From contig NC_092675.1 of assembly GCF_964355755.1 (NCBI RefSeq), positions 3,258,312 through 3,322,311 on the forward strand: a stretch of DNA of 64,000 nucleotides, in the 5' to 3' direction. Source of the DNA: Antedon mediterranea. Taxonomy: Eukaryota > Echinodermata > Crinoidea > Comatulida > Antedonidae. Position 1 is the stretch's first letter, and each line of letters starts with the position of its first letter. Positions 12,420 to 24,826 of the stretch are shown one piece after another. The notes beneath the pieces were generated by a model that saw only the letters and a program-made list of their open reading frames with translations, was not told the DNA's origin and did not search any database. Both the position numbers and the translations under genes were made by a program.

Positions 12420-15300
12420 AAAAATGAGTAATTTGTATAATTATATTTATTATCAATATGGTCATAATTAACTTTATAATAATAGTATCGTAATGCATTT
12501 AAAAAATGTTCTCAATATAGACATATAAAGTCAATAAACGTTGTATTATACCTATTGGTGGCGCTATACCAACCCATCGTCGTCATGGGATAAACAACGC
12601 CAGTTGAGAATGAAACCTGATAGGTTTCGAAACGTACTGTAAGTTCGCTTATATCATTTTTTGGTTGTTCTAAAAGAAATTTAAATTTTATACTATAATA
12701 CTTAAACTTGAAGCTAAACCAAGAAGTTTTTCCTTTTTTTTTTAAATGTATCAGCTCACTTTAATTTTAAATTATGTTTTTTTTTTATGAATTTAAAAGA
12801 TTAAAAAATGATAATGACACATGATAGGCAGGATTAAATTCCGTAGCCTACTTCTTTCCATACCAGGGGCAAATAGATTTAAATAAATAACGAAACAAAC
12901 TTATTTCAGTAACAGCGATGAGATGGATTGGAATTTTATGAGGATTTCTTTTAAATTAATAACAATCAACAGGTGACACTAGCTTTTTATCATTTAAATT
13001 TTATCAAATGTTTGTTTAACCACCCTGGCCTTTGCGCACCCTGCCATCTTCAAAGCTAATCCAATATTAAAATGACAAATCTATCGTGCAAATTTACAAA
13101 ATGCAACCCACCGCATTCTGTGTAACCTGCACAATGAAACCAGTTGGATATACCCGACTACAGGTTTTACCTACGACCCATCTTAGTGACTCGTTAGTTT
13201 TGACATCATATTAAATTAAACAAAATACGATCCACATAAAATATGTCTTAGTGGAGCGGCTTGATGTTTGGGAACTCCCCGAGCATCTTGGCTAAATGTT
13301 ATGGTGGTCTGTTCACGTTCTTCCACAGTGTATTGCACGTTCCGGGAGTCAGTGAATATTTTGTTTCATTTAATTATTATAATAGCCATTTCAATATGTT
13401 TTTATTTGGTTTCATTTTACATTCTATTTTTTATAAGGCTGCAAAAGGTTGCACAGGGGCTTTGTCAACAAGTCATTATAAGCGGTAAGGCAGAGCGCCC
13501 CCTAAGAAGTTTTGCACAGTATGGTAGCTTTTCGGTACCCATCCTCCAGCACATGACAAAATGTCCCCAGGGCTACACAAACAGAACGTGACAAAGTTGT
13601 ATGTGTTATGCATTGATCTCAGTTATAAGGAAATTATTTTATTGAAATTCATGTCAGGGTTACGAAAGTAAATCATGAATTAGACTTTTATTTATTAACA
13701 CTAATTCAATTATGCTTACAAATGTAAACCAATTGATTGGCCGTTAGGCCATTGCAATTTTTGTCCCAAATTAAACTAACGTTGTTCTTTTATATGCTCC
13801 CGCCAAAATTTAAAATATGGTTTTTGTGAAATACGCTATGATATTAAACACGGAAGACTAATATTCCCATCTTTGACTGGAAAAAATCAAACAGTTCATC
13901 TAAAAATGGGTTTAATAAAATAAAATAAATTTATAATTAAATTTATTTAAAAAAAAAAACTGTCTCGTTTAATTGCTTCATTGATTATTTTGACATGTTT
14001 ACTGTTTACAAATGAATCTTTGTTTTATCGTCTGCTGGGTGCTAGATCACGTGGAAAGATGTGACGGTATGACCTCACGCTGGATAGCGCGTTAGTATAA
14101 CATCTGACACCTGACCCTAATGCCAACAGTTCAGCATCGGGATATCCGACTGTTTGCGCCCCGAAGCAATCTTCTTCCACTTACTTCTATCATTTGTTTC
14201 CAATTTCCAAGATTAAAACATGCCAATGTATTTTCGTTGCAAATTTACAAAATAAACATTGTAAAAAATCTACTCAAAGGTAGGCCGATTCAATTTGCTT
14301 TCAAAATTGAATCATATTGACGAAATTCTAGCCCTCTGGCTTCTGGGCATATCCGATCAGATGAGGTGGAACACGACTGAAAGACATAGATTTTGACCGA
14401 TACGACAAACACAAAACAACCCGACGAATCAGTATTCAGTTAAAAAATGACGGGAGCCATAACCATATTACTGTACAGTTTTACTTGCGAATCAGTACTA
14501 TTTCAACAGTATATCATATCGTATATAAAGCCATGTGCAACTAAATCGTTACGGTTTGTGAATAATAATAATAATAACAGGATTTTAATAGCGCACATAC
14601 CACTCAAGAGTGCTCAAGGCGCATTAAAAAAAAATTAAAAAAAATCATACAAATGCCTGACAAATAAAATGCAATTTCTTTTGTTAAAGTTATTTCATTT
14701 CATACATCTCGTACATATATAATAATTATCTAATTCAAAATAAAGCAAAGACGAAACCTGCTCAATGCTTCTCATTTTAATAATAGTAGCTTGTTTGTCA
14801 GAAAAAACATGTCTTAATTGATCAACTAGGAAGAGCTCACAACTTCATGACAGATTTGATGACGAATCAACCAAAATGGGGAATAATCAATTTAAAGTGT
14901 TTTACCTAATTCTACAAGTCAATGTTTGCCATAGTTTGATCTAGAATGACAATAAAAGCAGGGTGGTCATTCGTCAACAGATACCGCAACTTACGAAAAG
15001 TGAACCCAAGCTATCATCTAAATTCCTAGCCGTGTTTTTACGCAGTGCTAGATGCCGGCTGCCCGGCGAGAAGGCAAAGTGTACCGCTGAGGTGCATGGG
15101 TGGGTATTAGCATCCGGAATTAAGTTGATACTTCTTCCTAAGTGGCCACTGTGCACATTCAGTTGAAGACGATTAGCATGCAGGGAACAGTCAGAAACTA
15201 ATAACATTCTAGAGGGCGGACTTTATAGACTGCAAATTAGCAAGATATGCTGTGTCATTTTATATCACGAAAAATCGATAAATTCAAAACAATAATTTAA
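12420..15300. other. Gene-free region with a few unassigned GC-richer patches
   Basis: Mostly AT-rich. Patches at 13216-13363 (coding-like on the minus strand), 13480-13590 and 14960-15200 are GC-richer but not assignable. At 14561-14625 an AAT run is followed by tagcgcacataccactcaag and agtgctcaaggcgc, a dispersed sequence seen again at 26681-26735. Confidence 0.45.
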
Positions 15301-15825
15301 AGATGTATTGTCCCTTTGACTAATTCCAAAAAAATAAAAAATAACAGATTTCGAAAAAAGGTGGGTCATTTTGAAGTATCATAATAGTTATTAACTATCA
15401 CCAAAAATTTGTCGAAAAAAAAAATCATTTAACTGAAATACAGACGTTTTTTTGTTTAAAAAATAACTCTGACTTCCAGTCAAAGTTTTCGATCAAAACA
15501 TACCCCATAACTCTGTATGCATAATCATAAACTTCCTCATGATCTGTGTGAAAATACCTTTTCTGCCGTGACGAGTTGTAAACAATCCTAATTAGCATAT
15601 GCATAATGCGTACTCGTGGTTTGAAATCTTTGTTTACTTTCGCTCGCGACGATTTTCCAGACGAAATGTAATCAAACTAATTTACCTGTTAATTACGTAA
15701 ACTTGTTGCTTTTGGCTCGAACTTTCAACTTAAAGTGAATAACTGTAATATTACTTTGATATGGCCAATTTAAATTTAGAATATTTTGACCTTCATTTTT
15801 TTGTGTTTCAAGGGACAATACATCT
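15301..15825. mobile_element. TTAA-flanked MITE, 525 bp
   Basis: The segment opens agatgtattgtccctt and closes with its inverse aagggacaatacatct. TTAA flanks it on both sides (15297-15300 and 15826-15829). The interior is AT-rich and non-coding. The TIR differs from the GCGTGGTTCCCACTAG family, so this is a separate family using the same target. Confidence 0.75.
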
Positions 15826-15830
15826 TTAAA

Positions 15831-17033
15831 CATAGAACATCATCAAAGGGTGGGAACTTTCAATGCAAAAAAACACGTTTTACCAATTAAAATTTTCTAG
15901 GCCTAATAATCTATCACGTACGCTCACACACATACCGAAATGTAGGCCTGAGCATTCTTTTATTCGACCAGAGCTAGTTACCCGCACATCGCTCACACAA
16001 GACAACGAGCCTCAGTAAGAGACTCTAAATCGGCCACATTATTCTACATTAATTCCTAGCCACATTAATTCCTAGCTACATTGTAATTCCAAGGCTGAGA
16101 GGTTGTCTAAAACTCAACCCATTAAGTAACCAGTGGTTTGATTTAAATGAATGACTCCGTTACATACCTTTATAATCCGGACAGTCCATGTCTGGAAGTG
16201 GTAGGAGTTAAAAATATTTCAACCTCATTTGCATATTACACATGGGCACATGGATACTTTCGGGTACCTTGTTTCACGTACCTATTCGTTTTAACAGACT
16301 ATAGAGATATTATAGTGACTATACATACTTTGGTTTTTTCAATACAATTTATTTACTATGTTAGTATTTTTTATTTCGGCAAACCATAACAAATATATAC
16401 ACTGTCACTACTACACTATTCAATTTAACAATATATCTTGTATGTCGGTATATAGCGTAATGCATTACGATAGGGGGTATAAGTTTCAGGCCCGTGTGTA
16501 GAATAATCCTCCAGTAGCAAAAGTGATGATAAGCATGCTTATACTAGCCTATGTTATGTCGAACGATGGGTGCATATTTTGTGGAAAAATGTGTTCTTGT
16601 GTGGAATAAATGAACCCTATTGTAAAAATCTGCTTGAGATTTTAATGTTAGGGCAACACTATCTTAATGCATTACAATCGGATGAATATTCACCACGTAA
16701 ATCATATTTATTCAGGCAATCAAAAGCACATGTTATTTAGTTGGTTGAAATTAGTTCGCTACATGTGTAAATGCACCGAGAGCTACATTGTGTGACGATA
16801 TAGAGGGCGCGCTATGGGTAAAGTTTGATTTTCATGAAATCGGAATTAAATTATGCATTAAAAAGATTAACGTATTCTTCTCAGACGTCTTTTTACGGAA
16901 CAGGAAACCACAATGCACAATCCAAGAGATTCATTAGTACTAACAAATATAAGTGTACATCAGTGACGTTAAAATATTACGGAAAGTGTATCATAAGCAT
17001 ACATAGGATGGTGGTTACGTTGTCATGAACACA
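15831..17033. other. Downstream flank of the receptor gene
   Basis: No exon recognised. A minus-strand AATAAA (plus-strand tttatt at 16707-16712) lies about 320 bp downstream of the receptor stop codon and could be its polyadenylation signal. The 80-codon open frame at 16147-16389 has no family resemblance. Confidence 0.4.
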
Positions 17034-20000
17034 TTACATAACAGATTTATTAACGGCAGCTAAAGACAGTGTTATAACGGTAATCAATAATTGCACGATA
17101 CCAAATAAAATCATAAAAAATCTATCAAGAATCGTGGCAACTTCCATCCATTCGGTGACTCGCTGTTTTCTTTCAACATCCGCACGAATCAAACCACCAA
17201 TAGAAAAGACACATTTCGTCATGTTCTGTATGTACTTTTCGAACATGCCAAATGAATGTTCATGTTCTGACGACGATCCGAAGCTATCGGTTGACGGCGA
17301 GGTGTTCATGTCTGCTTCTGTGATGAGAACCCCGCCATTGTCATGTTCAAACACAGGATTATCAACCCCTTGGTTGTCTACTTGTTCCTGCTGCTCTGAA
17401 ACTGACGAATGCGAGTTGTCTTTCGTTTGTTTAGATAACTTCGCGACACCATTATCCATGTTCAGTAAATTAGCGAGTTTGACCAGTACAAGTGTGTGCA
17501 GCCATTTTGGAACTTTGGTGCTGCTTCCGTGGTGATGAATACCAAGTATGATTACTGTGGTTGCCGTACAGATGCCAACCAAGATAATGTTTAAAATGAA
17601 ATACTGTCCTGTAAATAAAAGACATTATGGGTTACGTTGGAATCCTGCTTAACCTCTATTTATTAATACATTAGTAAATACTTATGCATGGAGAGGTGGG
17701 GAGGGGCTGTTGTTGTAAGTCAATTGTCCAATTATCTGAATCATCAATAAGGCCATTCTGGTACTGGACTGCAATTACACGTAGATGTACTGTATAGTCT
17801 CCAAAAATACACATTCTATTCATTCTGCATTCATTATGTAGGGTCTTCCAAGGGATATTAAAAGTAAACTAAAATAACTTTTCTACGTCATTGTTTGGAA
17901 CTAACATATCTATCTATTGGTACTATTACAATTTCCCACATTTGTGGCCAGCAGACACCTCTTTTTAAAAGACAGTAATGATACATACAAGTTTCATGTC
18001 CATAGTGATAAACATTTTTTCATGTGAAGTATTATAATTCCAGGTACATATAGACAGTATGCTATTTGTGTGTATTATAAGATATGCATTTTGTATATTA
18101 ATCAAACTCGTACAGACACGCATGATCTTTCCTACACCTGTGTGTTATCATAAAATCTTCCTCATTCAAAATATAGGCTAGGTTAACAATATTAATATTA
18201 TTATTACCTTTACGCAATTGCTACCTGACGTAAATCATATATTAGATAATAAATAGCTGAAAAGACAGCCGGTCGACTTACCTATGAGTGGCACAACCTT
18301 GGAAGTTGGTGGCATAGTTTCTGCGACTAGAAGCAGAAACACATTCAGAGCCAACATGATGGTGATTGTAAGGGTGACTTTCTCTCCGGCGTCTGACGGC
18401 AGGTAAAACCCAAAGAGCACCAGAGCGGAGATTAAGATACAAGGGAAGATTAAATTTAATAAAAAGAATAGTGGTTGGCGTCTTAGAATCACTTGGAAAT
18501 GAAGCGAAGGATACCGGTACTGGAACTCAGGACAGCATGGGTAATACTCAACATCGCGGACAATTGGTGCACTGACCAGTGTCCATTCTCCATTGGTCTG
18601 GAAAGATGTTGTATCACCTTCTTTGTCCGGACACGTGATGTTAAGTTGGTTCTCGTGGTATATAAATGAACCGAATGTTAACGTGCAATTTTGTTGGTCA
18701 AACGGAAAGAAAAGTGGGTCAAGTTGGCACGTGCTCTTGAGAATGGCCGGCGTGTCCCACTGTACGGTACCGTCAAACGAAATGCTTGCTTTGGTCTTCA
18801 TTATGCCGTTGGTGAAATCTTCATTTGCACTAAAATGTAAACGATTGACACGTATTGTTTAAACATTATGGTAAAACAACATGACATGGTCACTGTAACA
18901 AACTCTTTTTGTTGAATACATTATTTGTAATTTAATATCGAACCAAACAGAGGTTGACATGCATTCTGTATGAGAGTAAACTGTCGATATCTTTCATTTT
19001 CTTTGCTATGTGATGTGGCCCAACCTCCCCTTCCTTGTTTGTCACTGCAGTACATAAGTCAGCGTCCCAAACACACATACGAGCTATTTTATTATTTCAA
19101 CACGGTAGAAGTACTCCATAGCTTCATAAAAATCGCAATTACTACAATAGTATTCTATTAATATTATTTTCATATGTGTGCGATCGTTTTGTTTGTAGTC
19201 TAACCTTTATGTATTATAGTGATTAGAGGGTCCCAGTGGAAAGCAGTGATATCACTGATTCTGGATTACCCTCTTTAAAGAAGACTAATAACAAAAATAT
19301 ATATATCGATGTGTTTTACTTATACTTACTTATTGTACATAGTAATATCAGGGAGCCATATTAAAGACGAATCAATCACAGTGGTTGTAATATTGTCGAA
19401 CTCTTCTGGATTCCATGTTAAAAAATAATCAGTCCATTTCTATTAACAAAATGAATTCATAAAAACATTTAATAATGAGTGCTTTGAAAGGGTTAAAGTG
19501 CTGTGATAGATTATCTAAATGTTTAATATTGTTATCAGTTCTTACTAAATTAATATCTACATATCATTATATGATGGATTTATGCATTAATTCTATAAGG
19601 CAATATAAAAAATTGACGAGGAAACTATTACGTCCATAAAATAAATTGAAAAACCATAAAGACGATTTAATCACCATCAAATACGCCTTGTTTATGTCTT
19701 GGTTTATCAATAATGACGTTACACGATTAATAACTATTTAGTGATCAATATTCGAGAGGCAGGCACTTTTGATAGCAGAGTTTTCAGTTTATCTGATTAA
19801 TTTAAATTGTGGCCTTGGTGCGTTATTACGATATAGATATCCAATTCAAAAGAACGCTAACCTTCGAGGTAATATTTAACTGAAGATTCAAACATTGCAA
19901 AATTCGATGATGGCATCAAAAATTCAATCAACGTCTTTTAAATATCAATCAATCGTTGTTATGATTTGTCATAAGTGGGAACTAAAACTTGCCTGGATGA

Positions 20001-23000
20001 TGATCGCTCACGATAAATATCTATGTTCTTATAAATCATAATTCATCGTATTAATTTTGGTCTATTAATGGAAGGTCGTTGAGTGCCACGCGAGGGATTG
20101 CACGGCGTTAAGAGGATTGTTTGGTCTACAATTTCCATTGAATTTTAAAATTGATATACAAAACATGATTGTGTATATTGGTGTTGAGTATGTGTATGGG
20201 TTTCTTTTACTCTCGTGGCTTGCGTTCACACTAATCTTTGTAGCAGTACATAAGGGATTGAAGGCCTATACAATTCTGCCTATTTGTCCACCAAATTTAA
20301 TAAATGTTTACAATGACCTTTGTATTCCAACATTCGTTAAGCGTGGTTCCCACTAGAACGCCAGGCATCGACGTATCGACCTAAAGTGTTGTATTGCGTA
20401 ATCAAAAATGGGAACCGACGACGCAATAGTTCTGCAAACATTGCAGGTTTAATTTCACGCAGGCGGGGGGAAAGACAATTATTAGAAGGGCATTTGCATA
20501 CGTTGCGTAGATTGCGTTACGTTGCGTCGCTAGTGGGAACCACGCTTAACTGCTAATGTGTAAGTTGACGCACAACTTTCGATACTCACCTTATTAAACC
20601 ATACATTTGTTGTCATTATTTGGTTCAACTCATCCTGAATAAAAACAATAACTTACATTAATGTTATAGATGCTATATCATGCTGTATCATGCTATATCA
20701 TGCTGTATCATGCTATATCATGCTGTATCATTCCATTTTGTTCATAAATTTAAATGAAATAGAAACCTAATATCTTGAAGAAAAAAATCGACTACCAAAA
20801 TGATTGCATTACGCTAGAAATAAACTAAATTGATTCATATTGTTTTAATTTCGACTGTAGAATTGTTGTGTCACGTTTAATATTTAATAAAGGTACGTGC
20901 CTAGAATATAAACTATTGACCAATAAGAAAAGCTAACGCGTCAAAATGACCACCAACCAGGTGATCCTATGTGCAAACAAGCGAGTGAACAACCCAACCA
21001 ATCATCAACAATCCACCATCCACGTGATTGATTTAACCAATCACCACCTACCATATCTACGAGCTGAACGACCGTGAGGGACATTTCCAAGTGAATTGTC
21101 TTGGCATAGTTTTGAACGGGACGAACGTCCTTACTATACCCATCCAGTAACCGATCCACCAGCCTAGCTTCTTCAAAGTCATTTATAGCATCTGTGGAAG
21201 TACACAATAATGAAATATCAACTTCTAATCAATATATCTAGAAATGAATTACGAATGATAAAGTATTTATTTTAGGTAAATGATGATTAAGAAATATTGA
21301 AATATGTATTATTATTTTTTTAACTTCACAATCTATTATATTATAAAAGTACTATCAACAATTTTTTACCGAAATACAAAGATGTGAGTTGTGGGCTTAG
21401 CATTAATGGAATTGCTAATGGTTTAGCTGCCTAATGATGTATAAATACACAACAACAACATTTAAGAGCAACATTGTGACAAGTGTATTTGGTGCTAAAG
21501 AGAGTTATAACCATTATTAAATCATCATACACTTATCGACGACTCGCGTTTAAATAACAAACCAAAGATGTATACAGGTTATAATAACAATCTGGAAAAT
21601 AGATAGCCATTGATTGTTATTGGTAGACAGCTCTAAACAATGAATTATCTAAGAGTTGGTTCAATATCCATTAATCCTTTCAAGTGGTCAATGCGAGTCA
21701 CGTGTCACATAATCAAGGCACGCTTATGGCTTTCTATTTAATCAACGTTAAATCTTGTCGCCGCATTAGGGCGTGTCAGTCCAGCCTCTTGACAACCACT
21801 TGAGCAATATTCCAACTTTAAATCTTAATACCATACTTTTTTCGGCGATTATACAATCAATTATGAATATCAAATGACAATTGATTTTGGTTGATGAGAT
21901 ATTTTATAGTATGTAGGTAAGGTGTTTTAAGTTTTCACAACAGTATTTAGCAATACATTATTAAATGGGGAATAAGTATCATATAAAGTTTCAGCATATG
22001 TCCTTCAGAATATCATATTTTCAATAATCATAAACTATAAACTTTATCATAAACATCGTTGAATAATATTCCATAATGTATATGTACTTTAAACCGGGAA
22101 GAACAAATTCCACTCTTCCCTGATCAAACTAAAAGTACTTACTGGTTTAAAATGCCTAGAATTATTAGAATGTCCTTTAGAATATATATATTTTAATTAT
22201 TTATAACCATTATTGAAATAGTATTCCAAAATATTCTGCTCCCAGTAGTTATACTTCCAACGACAAAAACAGACAAAAAGTAAATATATACCATACGGTA
22301 TATTATTATTGTTTATTTGTCTCCATTTTTTCCCCTGTCCTTTTTGTTTTAAAATTATTAATGCAATTCAGCCTTTGTTGTCATAGTAATAGTTTTACAA
22401 ATCGCGTTTTTGTTTAAATAAATAAGAACAATTATTTGGAATTACATATTGGAATAACATAATAAAAGATAACTATTTGCATGATATCAAGACAAATTAT
22501 ATGAAAATGTGGAGATATAAAGTCATACTTTTTAATTTTAAATAAAATGTTAGTTTTTGATTTATTATACCACCATTGAAACAAGATCTAATTTTATTTA
22601 TAAAAAGTGAACCGGGAAACAGACATCATTGTTAAGTATATATTGGGTAATAATGTAAAAAAATCTATAATTTGCTTCAGGTGTGTTTATTTTGCAAATT
22701 AGATGCTCGGTGCTCTTGTCTTTGTCTTTGTTTCCTTGGTTGCAATGTCTTCTTGTCTCGTGATTGTGGATAATAAAGCTTTTAGATGAAATACAATTTA
22801 TTTGAACGCCTCCCTCGAATAAACTCTCCCATAGAACATCATTAGGAATAAACGCTCCCTCGAATAAACGCCCCCTCGAATAAACGCCCCATAGAACATC
22901 ATTAGGAATAAACGCCCCCTTGAATAAATGCCCCCATAGAACATCATTAGGAATAAACACCTCCCTCGAATAAACTCCCCTATAGAACATCATTATATGA

Positions 23001-24047
23001 ATAAACGCCCCCTCGAATAAACGCCCCCATAGAACATCATTAGGAATAAACGCCTCCCTCGAATAAACTCCCCCATAGAACATCATTAGGAATAAACGCC
23101 TCCCTCGAATAAACGCCCCCATAGAACATCATTAGGAATAAACGTCCCCTCGAATAAACGCCCCCATAGAACATCATTAGGAATAAACGCCTCCCTCGAA
23201 TAAACGCCCCCATAGAACATCATTAGGAATAAACGTCCCCTCGAATAAACTCCCCGGGCGTTTATTTATTTAATTTCATTTTATTTGTTTGCCAAAAAAA
23301 CTTTGAATCTCTATAACTCTTACGTCAGAATACTCAGCTTAAAATTTATGACAATTATATACAGTACGGTACAAAAAAATTATTTTCTCGAATAAACTCC
23401 CCACCACATGCACTATATACACTATATTTTCTTACAACACATTTATATTTGTAGGAGAATTTATTGATTGATCAGCATGAACTACAATTTATCAAGCAAT
23501 TTGATACAATGTTTGCTATATTTTATCACTTCTTGATATTACTTAATAATTTGTTAAAATATTTTTGTTTCATGTATTCGAATAAATGCGGTATGTTTAA
23601 AAGTAGGCCCATACCTGGAAGAAACATTTAATATAGAAGAAGTCTTGGAAGGAATTTTTCAGCAATGATTTAAATCTAATCATCAACAAAAACTTTTAAA
23701 TAATTTAGTCCCATGGGTTTTAGGTAAACCAAAATATTCTCAAGTTGAAACTACAGATTCTAAATAAAGTGAAACATAAACAGACTATATTGACTTACAG
23801 TTTTAACATTTTGAATAGGTGGCGTCCTTTTAAGGCTTTCAATTACAATGATGTATGGATTAGTTATAGTAGTGACTATCCACCACTTCCGTTAGTGGAA
23901 CAACCAATTTTCAGATATCACTAAATCAATTAATAATAAATTACGGTACTTACCTACAGAGAACCAAGTAAAATGCAATAGAACTAAATACAATGTATTA
24001 AAGTCCGATTTAAAACATCTTAAAAGTACCACCAGAAGTGCCACCAT
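17034..24047 (-). CDS. Nicotinic acetylcholine receptor subunit, alpha-type (cys-loop cation channel)
   Basis: A ligand-gated cation channel subunit of the plasma membrane. Exons on the minus strand: 24047-23954 (proposed signal-peptide exon), 21191-21052, 20634-20590, 19439-19330, 18829-18282 and 17608-17034. All phases fit and give 503 residues. The 45-bp and 110-bp exons match the classical nAChR exons 3 and 4. Seen: EARLVDRLL N-terminus, TTNVW and WLPDITMYNN (loop A), cys-loop C164-C178, Trp212 in loop B, YYPCC at 225-229. The vicinal cysteines mark it as alpha. M1 is about 250-271; M2 about 280-299 is preceded by GEK (Glu at -1', cation-selective) and has Leu at 9'. M3 starts at 313, then a Ser-rich cytoplasmic loop, the EWMEVATILDRFF helix and M4 at about 476-497. 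Intron 1 holds a 46-bp minisatellite, and intron 3 a MITE. Exon 1 is the least certain part. Confidence 0.93.
20341..20545. mobile_element. TTAA-type MITE (longer subtype) in receptor intron 3
   Basis: Begins gcgtggttcccactagaac and ends with ctagtgggaaccacgc. It is flanked by TTAA at 20337-20340 and 20546-20549, an intact target duplication. The interior differs from the copy at 1053 and resembles the outer element at 39221. It ends 44 bp from the 45-bp receptor exon. Confidence 0.85.
20669..20733. repeat. Short tandem repeat, 20-bp unit
   Basis: The unit atgctatatcatgctgtatc is repeated about three times in receptor intron 2, just upstream of the 45-bp exon. Confidence 0.85.
22799..23262. 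repeat. 46-bp minisatellite in receptor intron 1
   Basis: About nine to ten copies of a 45-46 bp unit made of ggaataaacgcctccctcg, aataaacgcccccatag and aacatcatta, with indel variants. The array ends ccccgggcgtttatttattt, an inverted version of the repeated aataaacgcccc motif, and isolated cgaataaactcccc pieces follow at 23390. The long minus-strand open frame through it is an artefact. Confidence 0.9.
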
Positions 24048-24826
24048 GACTGTGTGTGAAATGAGGTCTAATAACTGCAGTAGTATCTGTTGATTCTGGT
24101 TTTCATAACTCTCTCTTGTCTTCCATTGATTTCTTATAATACCAATAGCCTTCAATTAGAGGCGTCGAGGCCATAGCATAGATTTCTGTCTGTTTTAATT
24201 ACATGCTTAAATGAATGTTTTGATAATTTATGTAATAAGAAGTCTGGCCGGTATTAATTTAGAAAATACGTGAATTTGTCAACGTTATTGACGGTCTTAC
24301 GAGAACATAGAAAACGTGAATGTCGCCCTCTTTTAGAAAGAGCAGACCGGTTGAATTGTGTAATCACAGATTTGACGTACGTCATTGAGAACTCGGATAG
24401 GCCTATACAGGCATGGTTTTCCGCAGTAGGCACTTATATTCAAGAGGACGGAATCATTAGGAAACTATATCACACGTGAAAGCTATATTACTAAGGTTGA
24501 CAGTTTTGGGATTTTGTAAACTTGACTAATTTATAGGTTTATGCTGCTCGACTCAAATCTGGTTTAAAAAAAGTGCAAAATAAGTTGGTGGGTGTATGGT
24601 AGATAATATGTAATACCATTTGTGAACATAAAAATCTGAAATATATACAAATATCTGTAATACATTCCATTAAACAACATAAATGAAGGCCTACATTTTA
24701 CAGAGCGTACACGAACCCGTATAAAACACATAGGTACAGGCATACAGTTTACGATTAAACCTATTTAATATTGTGCAAAGAGATATTTAATATGTTACTA
24801 ATAATGTTTTCATGTTGGTATTGAGC
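24048..24826. other. Spacer between receptor gene and first reductase
   Basis: Holds the presumed 5' flank of the receptor gene and the 3' flank of the first reductase. A 69-codon plus-strand open frame (24270-24479) lies here in slightly GC-richer DNA without recognisable features. Confidence 0.4.

Noticed and set aside
13268-13591. 107-codon plus-strand frame
   Set aside because: Its composition is not protein-like; the opposite strand looks more coding-like there and is reported as a finding instead.
17134-17535. 133-codon plus-strand frame
   Set aside because: Antisense shadow of the last receptor exon, which has clear M3-M4 features on the minus strand.
22598-23122. 174-codon minus-strand frame in receptor intron 1
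   Set aside because: It runs through the 46-bp minisatellite and has no conserved content.
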